From Ministeria vibrans ATCC 50519 (taxonomy: Eukaryota > Opisthokonta > Filasterea), in contig CALSCP010000579.1 of assembly GCA_943704425.1 (NCBI GenBank), positions 25,584 through 73,099 of the forward strand: DNA of 47,516 nucleotides, in the 5' to 3' direction. This document shows positions 35,461 to 46,200 of this stretch, piece after piece. The notes under the pieces were generated by a model, which saw only the letters and a list, made by a program, of their open reading frames with translations, did no database searches and had not been told where the DNA came from. Position 1 is the first letter of the stretch; every line of letters begins with the position of its first letter. The position numbers and the translations under genes were made by a program.

Positions 35461-36774
35461 TTTGATATGTTTGTTCCCTTGCACAAAGGCCTTGGCTGTA
35501 AAATACCGGTACTTGCGTAACGCCTCGTCGCCCTTGATCAGTGTAGTAGCTGTGTACTCGTCCACGAGAATAGTACATTTCTGTTCAGGACACAAAATTT
35601 GCGACCCGGCTCCTTCCACAAGCACTTTCGTCGAGAGATACTACGCCACAGTAGAGTTGAGAAATCACATAGAGACGCAAAAGAAACACGCACCTGGTTC
35701 CAACACGCTTTGCAATACATGTGACCACACGGAAGACCGGCCATTTCGTTGCCAAGACAGTCCATATAGCAGATTTCACAAGTGTACGTGCTGGACGCAT
35801 TGAGCAAGTGCATCACGACGACACTCGGATCGACAATGTGTGCCTCGGCGTACAGCGCCTCGCGACTCCCATAGTAGTCGCCATAGTATCGTTCGAGTAA
35901 CAACTCTTTATCCCAGCCAAAGTGTTGTAACAAAATTCGCGCAGTAGGAGCCTGGTAAACGGAGAAGATGTAAGAGAGAGAGAGAGTGAGAGAGAGCCCT
36001 TGTCAAACACGCTCAAAAAAACAGTCGCAGTCACTTACGGGAATTTGAAAGACACTGTTGACTTCCTTGATGGCTTCTAGTTGTGTCGAGATGAGGTCTT
36101 CCGGCGTCAGACACTCGACGGGCTCTTCTTCTTCCTACAGATGTGTTTCAAAACGACTCAGTGAAACTTTGGAGCTTTTTTTTGGTCTGTCTCTGTCTCT
36201 CTCTCACAAGCCCAAACAGACCCCCTGGACGCACAGACACGGAGGTGGACTGGAAAAGTCACCATACGCCGCCATTCTGCCGCACCGCAGGCAGCACAGG
36301 CAGCAGCAGCGCTTGTGCGCACTCGCTGAACAACTTTTCGGTTGAGCGTCCCTTCGCTTTTCGTCTTTTTTATATATATCAGACAGCACACACACACACA
36401 CATGCACAGAGAGAGGCACCACGGGACAACGCAGGGTCACGGACGCCAATGAATGGGCATCTGAGGGGCAGCGTGGGCCAGCGAGCGAAGGCGCAAGGCT
36501 CAAAAGCAAAACGGTCGATGGTCGAAGAGTCAATGCCAAAAAAAGGAGAAAAAAAAGGAGAGAACAAGGAGGCAAAGGAGCAGTCCTTGCGCGACGGGCC
36601 CTAACACGGGCGGGGGCGGGGCGGGCGGCGCTCTGCGTGCGCTCTGCGTACCTCTTCGTCCATATCGTCAGTGCAGTCGATGCCGTAGACGTCGTCGTCC
36701 TCGTCGTATCCGACGTCGCTGAAGTCCGCGTCGCTGCATGCGTTAGATGGCGTTCTTGATGACATTTTCGACAT
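35461..36774 (-). CDS. Ariadne-type RBR E3 ubiquitin ligase, C-terminus missing
   Basis: RING-between-RING ligase of the ARIH1 group. Proposed exons: 36774-36652, 36134-36039, 35951-35694 and 35640-35461, giving the first 219 residues in consistent phase (human ARIH1 has 557). The acidic N-terminus (DDDVYGIDCTDDMDEE) and the UBA-like LLQHFGWDKELLLERYY match Ariadne proteins. RING1 is complete: CEICYMDCLGNEMAGLPCGHMYCKACWNQ then CPEQKC. ALRKYRYFTAKAFVQGN corresponds to the segment just before WCP of the IBR. A GT donor follows. The IBR, catalytic RING2 and Ariadne domain (about 330 residues) should come next at lower coordinates but are absent; the (GA)n block and GCP2 are there instead. Confidence 0.88.
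36387..36402 (-). repeat. Short (CA)n in Ariadne intron 1
   Basis: About eight CA units inside the roughly 517-base first intron (36651-36135). The intron otherwise shows no recognisable gene. Confidence 0.8.
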
Positions 36775-36953
36775 GATTGTTATTATTGAAAAATTAAAAT
36801 TTGATGAGTAGAAAAATTAATAAAAATCCAAAACTGACTTGATCCTAGAACTTGAAATCATTTTCACTTTCACTTTCATTCTTTACCTGTTCACACTTCA
36901 CACCGATTGTGTTCTTGCCCTCGCTGTGACGGACCTGCAGCTGCACTTGGACA

Positions 36954-37520
36954 ATGGACTTTGCAAGGGGCACATGGCGATGGATAGAGCGCAATCGACG
37001 GCGAATTGTAAGGGATGCGCGCGATGCTTTGACTCGCTGTCGCGCCACTGACTGGCTGCGCATAGGCTGCTGCGGGCGTTGTCGTTGGCGGGGTGTACGC
37101 AGGCTATCGGTATGTGCAGGCGCGACTGGCGGCGTCGGACGAGGAGCAGGCGCGCGAGAGACAGACGAACGCAAGGTAAGGAAGGGGGAGGGAGAGGGGG
37201 GGATGCCACGGCTCACTTGGCTGTCGCTGTAGGATGCGCCAACACTTTGAGAGCATCCAACGCACCTGTCGAAGCACCGCACTTGCCTTGCTGCCGTCGG
37301 TGCAGGAGCAGGTGTATGCGCTGCTCGACACAGAACGACTGACGGGTCAACTGCGAGTGTCGTCGGGCGGCAGTGGCGGCGGAGGCGACAAGATGCAAGT
37401 GTGGGCACAGCTCAAGGTTGTCGCTGTGTCGCGCACCATTGCTGCCGTCTATGCAGTTGCCCTTCTTTACGTCTACTTACGGTGCGTGTAGCGTAAAAAA
37501 AAAAAGACAACGTATTCTCA

Positions 37521-37564
<44 letters not shown>

Positions 37565-38072
37565 TCTTTTCTCTCTGCACTCCACAGTGTCCAGCTGTAT
37601 CTTGTTGGTCGACGACTGTACTGCGACTCACAGGAGGATGGTGGTAGCACACTCCCGCGACTCTCCCCTGACGTCTCTGAAGCATATTTGGCGACCATTT
37701 CGCACAGTCTCAAGGGTGGCGTCGAGTAAGAATGGTCGTTTATCAAATTCCTGTTTGCTGAGAATTCAATTCTGTTAGGGGACTGTGCGAGACTGTGCGC
37801 GTTGCTATTGACGCAGAAATTGCCGAATTGTCACTTAAACAACGTCTGACATTGGCAGATCTGTCAAAGGTACAGCATCAAAAGGAGTTGAGTTGGCGTT
37901 GAGAATTGTTTTTTCTGCCTGCATAGTTGTTCAGTCAGGCAATGGAGCGCATTGACCTGCGCCGCCTGTGCACCGCCTATCTGTTGCCCCCTCCGACTCC
38001 CGCAGACTCGGATCCTCTCTCGCTCGGTACACGACTGAAACTTCTTGAGCACGCTCTCATTTTTTTTTGGCG

Positions 38073-38110
<38 letters not shown>

Positions 38111-38585
38111 GAGAGCGAAACACGCGACATTGTAGAGAGTGCTGATTTTTTGGGTGTTGCGCGCGAATGTGTGTCTGCTCTTGTGAAGACTGTCCTCAGT
38201 GGCTGTGCGCCCTTTTTCCACCCGCGGTACGTTGGCAGACAAAATGTGTGTGTCTTTGCTCACACTGTTCTTGTTCTCTCTCCCTCTCGCTCGTAGATAT
38301 CTGACGCCCGTGAAGGGCGCAGGAGTGGCTAGTGTGGGGGCGGAGGGCAGTGGGGCGGAGGGAGACACTGTTGCCATGCAACTTGCCAAGATTGTGCCTG
38401 TCGTCAATGGACAAGTCAGTCTGAGCATAATCGATGGTGACGGTGAAGATTCTGACATGTTGTTCTTGTAGAGTGCCTCTGTGCTCAGCGTTTCCTCTCT
38501 CGACGTCCTTGGTGCTTTGCCTGCAATTGAGCATCTCTCACTGGCTGTGTATGCTGCTTTCAACGAGGCTGACGTTTCCCAGTGA
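36954..38585 (+). CDS. PEX3: Peroxin 3, peroxisomal membrane biogenesis factor
   Basis: Integral peroxisomal membrane protein that docks PEX19 carrying new membrane proteins. Nine proposed exons: 36954-37007, 37066-37175, 37233-37481, 37588-37725, 37779-37869, 37927-38026, 38112-38226, 38297-38414 and 38472-38585; every phase fits, 362 residues (human 373). The N-terminus has a basic stretch (WIERNRRRI) then a glycine-rich membrane segment (AAAGVVVGGVYAGYRYV). Family motifs: RMRQHFESIQRTCRSTALALLP, LKVVAVSRTIAAVYAVALLYVYLRVQLYLVGR, then near the C-terminus LAKIVPVVNGQ and a helix ending AVYAAFNEADVSQ. A GT repeat and a CT run sit in introns. It is head-to-head with the Ariadne gene (179 bases). 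Confidence 0.95.
37520..37576 (+). repeat. CT-rich repeat in PEX3 intron 3
   Basis: Four (ctctctctctttct) units lead into the 3' splice site cactccacag and form its polypyrimidine tract. Confidence 0.85.
38077..38107 (+). repeat. (GT)n microsatellite in PEX3 intron 6
   Basis: About 15 GT units immediately before the acceptor aatag. Confidence 0.92.
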
Positions 38586-38655
38586 TTGTATAAACATTAA
38601 ACAATTAATCGATATTATTTTTCTTTTGGCACTGTTTAAATCATCTATTGCCGTC

Positions 38656-39782
38656 ATGCCAACTGGAGGGAGCTTGCTCAAACACGATAACCCTATCCAG
38701 ATCACCCAACATGGAGAGAAAAAGCCAAAGGTGCGCCAATTTCAGTGTCTTCGGTCGATTCCCAATGGCACTTATCCGCTCTCTATCACAGGTTGCGCGC
38801 AAACTGTCCAACTCACAGACACTATCGTCGACGGGCACCTCCAATATCGCATCACAGGTATTCATAATCGAGTGTTGAAAAAAAGAAAAAAAATGAAACC
38901 CATAACGCTTTTTGACACTCCTTGTTCTCCTAGAGACCCACCAAGCTCCCACCAGTTGGCGGTAGCTCAGAGCGCAGCAAAGTAACAGAAGATATCATTA
39001 ACAGCATCTTACCGCCGCGGTACGAAAGATCTAGACCGAGAATAGGGCGTTGCCATGGAGATGGGGGGTTTTTTACAATCGCTTTCTTTTCACAGCGAAT
39101 GGAGCGAGGGTGGCCAACTGTTTATGCAGTATGTCAGTAGTACTCCAGCGACGCGTCTAGATGTTGTCAACCTGCAAGAGCACCTCGATCAGAAGCTCCA
39201 GCAGCGACAGGTATAAAACTTGCACTGGATTTGAGTTTGACTGACTTCTCTCGTTTCCCTTATTACATTTCAGGCTCGTGAAACGGGCATTTGTCCCGTT
39301 CGTCGGGAGTTGTACAGCCAAGTATTCGACGAACTTATTCGTCAGGAGACCATCAACTGTTCGGAGCGAGGATTATTATTGTTGCGTGTGCGCGACGAGA
39401 TTCGCATGACGATTGCGGCGTACCAGACATTGTACGAGAGTTCCATTGCGTTTGGGATGCGCAAGGCACTCGAAGGCGAACAGGTAAGAGGTGGGAAGGG
39501 TACTATGATGCAAGCGCAGAGACAAGTTTTGTGCGATTGATTGAAAATGGATAGGGCAAAGTGGAAATGGAAGAGCGAGTGGCATCGCTGGAAGAGAGCA
39601 AACGAGAGTTAGAGGCACAAGTGGCGGAGCTACGGGCAAAGTGCGATGCAGTGGAGAAACGCACAAACGAACGACGGGTGGTGGAGGAGCGAAAACATGC
39701 CGAGGAGATTGCCTTCCTCAAACGTACAAACCAGCAGCTCAAGACACAGCTCGAGGGCATTTTGGCGCCTGCAAAGAAGTAG
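38656..39782 (+). CDS. DNALI1: Axonemal dynein light intermediate chain p28
   Basis: Light chain of inner-arm axonemal dyneins, needed for flagellar or ciliary beating. Proposed exons: 38656-38730, 38792-38857, 38934-39019, 39096-39210, 39274-39483 and 39555-39782, for 259 residues, close to human and Chlamydomonas p28. Conservation is very high: EDIINSILPPREW, QLFMQYVSSTPATRLDVVNLQE, RQARETGICPVRRELYSQ, FDELIRQETINCSERG, LLLLRVRDEIRMTIAAYQ, SSIAFGMRKALEGEQGK, and a C-terminal coiled coil ending FLKRTNQQLKTQLEGILAP. Its presence implies the organism builds motile cilia or flagella. The start lies 70 bases after PEX3. Confidence 0.98.
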
Positions 39783-39967
39783 CAAGAGAGAGAGAGAGAG
39801 AGAGAGGAAAATAAAAGAGTCAAAAAGCAAAATTGAGAGGATAGAGAAACGGAGGAGGAAGGGAATAAACAGAGCAAGAAACAAAACAAAATTATAAAAA
39901 TAAATATCAATTTTTGATGAATTACAATGCAATGAACATAGTTGGAAGGGAGATGATGATGGGTCAG

Positions 39968-41198
39968 TCAATCGAGGCGAAAAGGGCGATTGTCAATGGG
40001 TTCGTCCCACGTGGAGTGGCGGTGAAGCAGGTCGACGAACCCGTCGGGGGGACACTCGAGCCACTTGCGTGTGAACAGCAGACACATGTGCGGTCGACAA
40101 CGGTGGTAGCCAAAGTAGAATCTACGAATAGTGAGTCCTCCTCTCTGTCTCTATGTGTGTGTGTGTGTGTCGATACCTGGATCGAGGTATTCTCTTCATG
40201 AGTGCCTCGTAGCGGGTGGCGTTGCAGCAAAACTCCTGCGGATGGTCGATGGTGGAACTGTGGCCTTCGTAGTACCAGTTGGTGTAGGTGAGGGAGTAGG
40301 GTCGGTGTGTAGCGGGTGCAGTCAGATTAAATGTGCGCATGAAGTTGGGGAAAAAGTGTTCATCTGGAATGAGGTCAAACGTCGCGAGAAAGGTGTCGAT
40401 CCAAGCAGTGCGAGCGTCGCTGCTGAAGAACTCGCGTGCGTGAGAACGGTGCAGCGCCCACCACTGGGAGCCCTTGACAAAGCTGTCAAGGGTCACGCCG
40501 ATGGTGTTCTTGCGAAAGCGACGCTGAAAGCCAGAGAAGCCGTGCTGGTTGGCCTCGAGAAAGGACACGCCGGCGTTGTGGGTGAAGAAGAAGTCATAGA
40601 TGAAGGCAAAGGAGCGTGCGGGCAGACAGGTCGACGAGAGCAAGACAAACTGGGTGTTGGCAGGGTCATCGTCAAGGGCTGCCTGCAGCAGCTTCAGCTC
40701 GGCACGCACCAGAGTCGGCGAACCCCACGACGTGGCGATGGGCCCGGCGACTTCGCGGGTGGCGAAGAGCGAGTCGCGTGCAAAGCGCACTCCCGGCGCC
40801 GTGTGCACGTACACGTTGTAGCGCCCGTCTGCCGTGTGGTTGTCGGTGAGGAAGGCTCGCCAGGCGCCCTCGAGTGCGTCGAGATGCGACGTGTTGTGCG
40901 CGAGAAAGAGGAAGGCAATCTTGGGCGTGGGCGGTCCACTCGCCGACAGAGCCTTCTCCTCGAGGGGATTGGGAGCCACGGACACCCGCGGCGCCTGGAC
41001 GTCGTCGTCATCGTCGTCGTTAGCATCCTCGTCAACTGCAGCGACGTCGTCGGCGTGCACGGCCGGCAGCGTCCAGGTCCGTCGAGGGTGGGCAACAGCG
41101 TCTTCGCCTGACTCTGTGCGGTAATCTCGACGGAAAGCGAGAAGCAGCACTGCTACGACAGCAATGACGAAGAGCCACTGTCTATAAGCGCGTCTCAT
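39968..41198 (-). CDS. Core-2/I-branching-like glycosyltransferase (GT14 type)
   Basis: Type II membrane glycosyltransferase, probably in the Golgi. Exons 41198-40177 and 40121-39968 give 391 residues. The N-terminus (RRAYRQWLFVIAVVAVLLLAF) is a signal-anchor, followed by an acidic stem (DEDANDDDDDDV). The catalytic domain begins PKIAFLFLAHN and continues NVYVHTAPG, LLQAALDDDPANTQFVLLSSTCLP, FLEANQHGFSGFQRRF, FVKGSQWWALHR, DLIPDEHFFPNF and NWYYEGHSS. This pattern is the core-2/I-branching (DUF266-like) family. The sugar and acceptor cannot be deduced. A Cys-containing tail (HRCRPHMCLLFTRKWLECP) follows in exon 2. N-glycosylation sequons (NTS, NLT, NAT) are visible. Confidence 0.85.
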
Positions 41199-41511
41199 AC
41201 AAATATAAATAATAACAATATAAAATCTATAAAATTAATTAATCTTATAATCTTATTCCTTGTGTTGTGCTTGAGTTGTTGAAAAGGAACATTATAAATA
41301 CATAAATTGTTAAGTTCATCTGATGTGATGGGGATGTACCCAATTACCCATTAAAGAGGTAGACGAATATATGAAAAGCCTGTGAAAATATTTTCAGAAC
41401 TGACCGAGGATCGATCAATTCAAACGCAAGACGTAACGTTACTCGTCACTCACAATTCACAAATCACAAATCATTATCAATTAACATTTATAAATTCGGA
41501 TTGAGCCAAGG
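41199..41511. other. AT-rich divergent intergenic region
   Basis: 313 AT-rich bases between the glycosyltransferase and LYR-exon starts. Nothing specific was recognised. Confidence 0.5.
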
Positions 41512-41631
41512 ATGGCTGCTGTATCACAACACACGCTGCGCGTCATGCGGCTGTACAGAGCAGCGCTGAAGAACTCGCTCGATACGATCGTGCTGCGTCC
41601 GCTGTGGCGAGAGGAAGCACTCGCCATCAGA
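41512..41631 (+). CDS. First exon of a LYR-motif mitochondrial protein, rest missing
   Basis: Forty codons from the ATG at 41512 to the donor aga|GTACGCC. The peptide contains LRVMRLYRAALKNS and ends WREEALAIR, the typical helix 1 and start of helix 2 of LYR proteins (complex I subunit NDUFB9 and small assembly factors). LYR proteins act in mitochondrial Fe-S or complex I assembly. The next LYR exon (usually beginning ARF-x-x-N) is not found. Downstream comes a CT/poly-T tract, then NTF2 exons. Splicing of this exon to 42055 would be in frame and give a LYR-NTF2 fusion, but a lost segment is more likely. Confidence 0.55.
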
Positions 41632-41689
41632 GTACGCCGCTCCCCACCACCATCGCCCTCCCTTGCGTCGTCCTTCCCTTCGTCCGCTT

Positions 41690-41774
41690 TTCTCTCTCTC
41701 CCTTTCTTTCTTTCTTTCTTCTCTCTCTCTCTTTCGCTCTCTCTCTCTTTTTTTTTTTTTTTTTTTTTTTTTGA
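41690..41774 (+). repeat. CT-rich run ending in about 26 T
   Basis: ctctctccctttctttcttt and CT runs followed by a long T homopolymer, in the intron after the LYR exon. It is a candidate assembly junction. Confidence 0.9.
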
Positions 41775-42054
41775 AAACTCGTTTCAAACTGTCGCAACAC
41801 CACTGTCGCTCTTCACGGCGTGCACGAGCAGGATACGTCGATCGTGTGCGTGGCAGGGCGTGTAGCCGGGGCAAAGCGCAAGGGACAAGGGCAAACGTGT
41901 GTTTTACAAGTGGCGAAAATGTGTTCGTCGAAGAGACAGACGAGACGCACAGAGAGACGTTTTGTCTTGTGTGTCTGAAACACTCGACTTGGCTCGAGCT
42001 TTCTTCTTCTGCTCCCAAGACATGCCATTACTGACCTGGATCCTATTTTAATAG

Positions 42055-42525
42055 ACATTTGACACAAACCGGACTGGCATTGCTGCTCTCTACGTAAGAA
42101 ACGCGAATGCACTGCTGAGTCGCGAATGATTCTGAAAATGTTGCCAGGAAGCCGAAAGTATGCTCACGTTTGAGGGCCAGCAGTTTATGGGCCCAGACGC
42201 GATTGCGGAGAAGCTTGTGTCGCTTGCGTTCCAGACGGTCTCTCATCAGGTACGAGAGTCAAACGCACTAGATTATATTTTAGAACGTAGTCTCACATAA
42301 AATTATTATTATTATTTTTGTCTTGGGCCTCTCTTTTAGGTGACCACTGTGGACTGTCAGCCGTCGCCAGGCAACGGCGTCGTCATCTTCGTGATTGGAC
42401 AGCTGCTCACGGATAACGAAGAGCATCCCATGTCCTTCTCACAGGTGTTCCATCTCCAGCAAAACGCATCGGGCGCCTACTTTTGCTTCAATGACATTTT
42501 CCGTCTCAACGTTCACTCTTCGTAA
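42055..42525 (+). CDS. NUTF2: Nuclear transport factor 2, first exon missing
   Basis: NTF2 carries RanGDP into the nucleus. Exons found: 42055-42093 (39 bases), 42148-42249 and 42340-42525, all phase 0. They encode FDTNRTGIAALY, then EAESMLTFEGQQFMGPDAIAEKL..LAFQ, then TTVDCQPSPGNGVVIFVIGQ, FSQVFHLQQ and FCFNDIFRLNV, clear matches along the whole fold after helix 1. The expected N-terminal exon (a short peptide ending HYY before TFDTNR, about 20 residues) was not found between 41632 and 42054. The visible upstream exon instead encodes a LYR peptide. Confidence 0.9.
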
Positions 42526-42677
42526 GAGAAGGTCTTCTTCTCTCCTTCGTTTTTTCTTTTCTCTCTCTCACTCAATTGTGAGATGTAACTCGCTATAAAT
42601 TTAAAATGTTCTTTCTACTTTTTACACACACACACACGCTCTCTCTCCACTCTCCTTCGCTCTCTCTTCTCTCCGCG

Positions 42678-44621
42678 CTAACACTGAATGGTCTGAGCCA
42701 GAGCCAACAGTTCCACCGCCTTGTTCATCATGCGTACCACATGTTCATTGTCTGCGTCCACTCCACTGTCCAACAGTCTATTCAACACATAAGTCAGATT
42801 TTGTTTTGGTCAAGTTTGTCTCGTTGTTCTGGCGTACGATTGTGATCTGCGTTGGTGCTCATTGGCCATGTCAGTGAGTCTACGCACAAGATCCTCTTCC
42901 ATCTCAGCCAATTGAGCGCCCGTCTGATCTGCACTGTCCACTCCGCACTCAATCTCATTATCGTTCCTCTCCTGCGCACTCGACGGTCCTTCCCTCTGAC
43001 GCGAGTCGTTGTGCTCCGAAGACCACCCATCAACGTCGTTTCTTCTTCTACTGCTTCCACCGTCAATCGCATCGTCGAGTGCACTCTGCATTGCACTCTC
43101 ACAGTGCTCCGTCACATTGGTCAGCGACACTCTTCTCCGGATCACACGTCCTTCTCCCGCCACTCCACTACTACCACCACCACTACTGCTACTACCACCG
43201 CGTCGATTGCCTGGCACACCCACTCGTCCTTCCGCTACCACTGCCTCCACCGCAGCCCCATGCAACACACTTCCGCTCAACGACTCCTTTTCATCATCTC
43301 CACCACCAAAACCTTGCTCATCCACATTCCCAAGGGCCCCACGGGCACCTTTAGTCGCACTGGTAGTGATTGCTGCAGCTGTTGCTGCTGCTGCCGCCGC
43401 CTCGTCCGCTTCGTCGTCATCTGCGTCGGGTGCGTGCAGAAAGGCAACAACACTGCTGTTGCGTCGCAGACGTGGCTCCGCTTTGGGTTTGAAGACGGCT
43501 GCACGAAGGCCGCCTACACGTCGTTTCACAGTTGCCGCAGCAGAGAGACTGTTGGGAGAAGAGGAGCGCAGGAGATCAAGAAGTTCGGCGGCGCCTGAGC
43601 GCAGGCCAATGTCAAGGTCGGGATCGTGAGCGAGCAAGTCGAGTACCGAGGTGGAACCGTCGCGCGTGAGCTGAGCAATCACCGACGCAGGATTGTCGTG
43701 GTGCGCGAGTAGGCCCGAGACGGCGCGAATAGCGTGACGCACAATAGTGGGATCCTCGGCCTTGAGAAGAGTTGTAAGGTCCGCCATGGCAGCATTGAGA
43801 GCCGTGACGTTGCGAGAGTGCAGGGCCAAGTTGGCCAGGCCACGCGCCGAGTGGCGTAAAATGCGCGTGTCCGCGTGCCGTTCGCGTGCAAGGCGTGAAA
43901 AGGCCGCGAGCCATGCCGGGTGGGTGGTGGCGGCGCACTCGGCGGAGACGGAGAGGTTTGCGGCGGCGCAGGTCGCGTACGAGAGTGTCACGCCATGGCT
44001 CGAGCGTTTCAGGAGCGATTCAAGGGCGCCGTGCAGGGCACAGTCTTCCTGGATGATGGCACTGCGTGCAAGATCGCTGTTGAGTGTGAGGAAGGCGAGG
44101 ACACGGCAGGCAAGCCGTTGCAGAGTGGGCTCGGCGGACGCGGCCACGTTGAGCAGCATGCGCAGACCGCCGCCAATGTCCGTCACAATGGCGAGTTGGT
44201 TGTGAGGCTCGATGGCCAGGTCGGCGAGTGCCCGGAGCGAAAGGGAGCGCACGGGAGTGGAAAGAGACTCACCGGCGAGCAGGAGTAGCGGACGCAGACA
44301 GCCGTCTTGGCCCATGCGATCGCGCACCGATTTGGCCTTGGATTTGGCTAAGAGACAGAGAGCGCCCGCCGCATTCATGTGTACCGTATCCTTGACGCTG
44401 TGAAGCATAAGCGACACGAGGACGCGCACACAGCCGGCGTCAATGAGCTGTAGACACACCTGATCGATGCGCACCAGTTGAAGGAGAGCGCCCGACACAT
44501 GATAATGCATTTCATGGTCGGGCGAGTAGCCAAGACGCAGCAATGCCTCAAAACCCCCGTAGCGTACGAGTCCGTCGAGGGTGACAGAGCGTGCAACATT
44601 CGACTCGTTGCTGTTTTGAGA

Positions 44622-44656
<35 letters not shown>

Positions 44657-45134
44657 CAGCGGCGGCAGCAGCAGCGACTTTGGTTTGCGATTGAATGCAA
44701 AGACGCGTTGCGTCGTCGGCGAATTGCTGGGCGGCCGCGCGACGCTCAGTGACATGGTCGCTGAGGGCACGTGCGACGAGGCTTGCCACGGGATAACAGT
44801 CGACACAGACGCGCTGCGCTGACGAATACTCGAATTGAGGCAGGGGAGTTCGCGCGTCGCAACAGACGCCGCAACACACGCGACCGCAGCAGCGGCAGTG
44901 GTGGCGTCTGTTGATGGCGGTAAACTCAGTTTCGCAGACGGCACAGCCGGTGCGGAAGGCGTCCGCCTCCCAATTTGGACGAGTCAGGCGCAACGTCGAG
45001 TCGAAGGATGTGATGGTGCAACCGCCGTCAAACGGACGAGGCTGCGGAATCAAGGGTCCCGGCGAGATGGGACTGTCAAGGCCTTCGTCAAGGTCGTCCG
45101 ACAGAGATCGTACTGGTCGGGGGAGGGCGGTCAT
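42678..45134 (-). CDS. FYVE-finger plus armadillo-repeat protein
   Basis: Exons 45134-42838 and 42777-42678 give about 798 residues. An N-terminal FYVE domain (about residues 54-115) has all three signatures: WEAD, RRHHCRCCG and RVC, with eight zinc cysteines, predicting binding to phosphatidylinositol 3-phosphate on endosomes. An alanine run (residues about 150-172, GCA/GCT repeats) links to about ten armadillo-like helices (for example GALLQLVRIDQVCLQLIDAGCVRVLVSLM, AAGALCLLAK, RALADLAIE, ARGLANLALHSRN). The C-terminal third is disordered and Gly/Ser/acidic, with a final helix (HVVRMMNKAVELLALAQTI) in exon 2. A second in-frame ATG at 45152 would add six residues. FYVE-ARM combinations occur in protists but I know no named orthologue. 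Confidence 0.87.
44627..44675 (-). repeat. Trinucleotide (GCA)n coding for poly-alanine
   Basis: About 16 mostly GCA/GCG units inside the FYVE-ARM coding exon. Read on the minus strand as GCT/GCC codons it encodes an alanine run. Confidence 0.9.
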
Positions 45135-45342
45135 AAAAAATATGCAATACATTATACATTTAACATTATAAGAACAATTTGAAATGAATTTTGATCTCTG
45201 TACTCACTACTGTCTCTATGAGATATGATAGATACAATCATAAAAATCAGTACCATTCATCAAAGACGTCATTGAGAAACCAGGTATGAGATATTGAGCA
45301 ATTCAATTTTTATTTTATTTTTATTCATCTCTTTTTGACTGT

Positions 45343-46164
45343 ATGAACCACCCTCGACTGTTTGGGTCACACAAGGTTGTGACCAAGGATGCAGGCCGTC
45401 GTGTCGAGTGGAGTAAGTGTCTGAAACCAAACAGTAACAAATAAACTTGTCTGTGACTGTCCTCTTGTGTGTTGTTGCGCAGGCGACGACGACGGCCCTG
45501 CCAGCGCAGACGACGAGGGTGAACTCCTGCCGTCGGTGGCTACGAGTCACTTTCAACGTGCTCTTGCCGCCCCGCTGTCCCTGACGCATGTCCTGCCGCC
45601 TCCTTCGCGCAAGACAGGTGAGTCGTTTAGTTGTCTTGATTTCGTTTTCGGCGCGTCTTTCGAACCGTTCCTTCGCTTCCGCCCACCACGGCCTCTTCGC
45701 ACCCACTGGCACTTCCTACTCACTTATCCGAACCTAAACACAGGCCGTAAGCGCGTCTCGACCGGCCTCCAAGGCATTACGGCCGCCGACATGGAAGAGG
45801 GCGACAGTCTGTCGTCCACTGGCTTTGACAGCGAGCCAGCGCCGCCTCCCAAGCGAATTCGCGCCACACCCGGCAGCGCACACACTACTGCTTTAAACAA
45901 TGACATTGTGGACGATGAAGACGACATTGAAGAAGACTCCGTAAGTTCCTACACTCTCGTGCTGAAAATGATGACACCTCGATCACTTTGTCTCTTTCCC
46001 CCTTCTCTCTTTCTATCACTTTGTTTCTTCCCCCCTCCTCTCTCTCTATCACTTTGTCTCTTTCCCCCTCTTCTCTCTCTATCACTTTGTTTCTCCCCCC
46101 CTCCTCTCTCTCCATCACTTTGTTTCTTTCCCCCTCCTCTTTCTATCACTTTGTTTCTTTCCCC

Positions 46165-46200
<36 letters not shown>

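Noticed and set aside
41776-42034. Possible exon with VAGRVAGAKRKGQGQ (OB-fold-like) between the LYR exon and NTF2
   Set aside because: It is short, has no good splice pair joining it in phase to either neighbour, and the likeness is to a common low-information pattern.
42055-42144. Read-through of the 39-base NTF2 exon into a short stop-terminated LYR-type C-terminus
   Set aside because: FDTNRTGIAALY followed by EAESMLTFEGQ after splicing is a far better match to NTF2 than any LYR protein ending.
43009-43629. Plus-strand frames opposite the FYVE-ARM gene
   Set aside because: Antisense shadows of the Gly/Ser-rich coding region, with no recognisable domains.
45640-45690. tRNA-like B box (GGTTCGAA on the minus strand)
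   Set aside because: No A box, cloverleaf or acceptor stem could be drawn, and it lies within an intron of the last gene.
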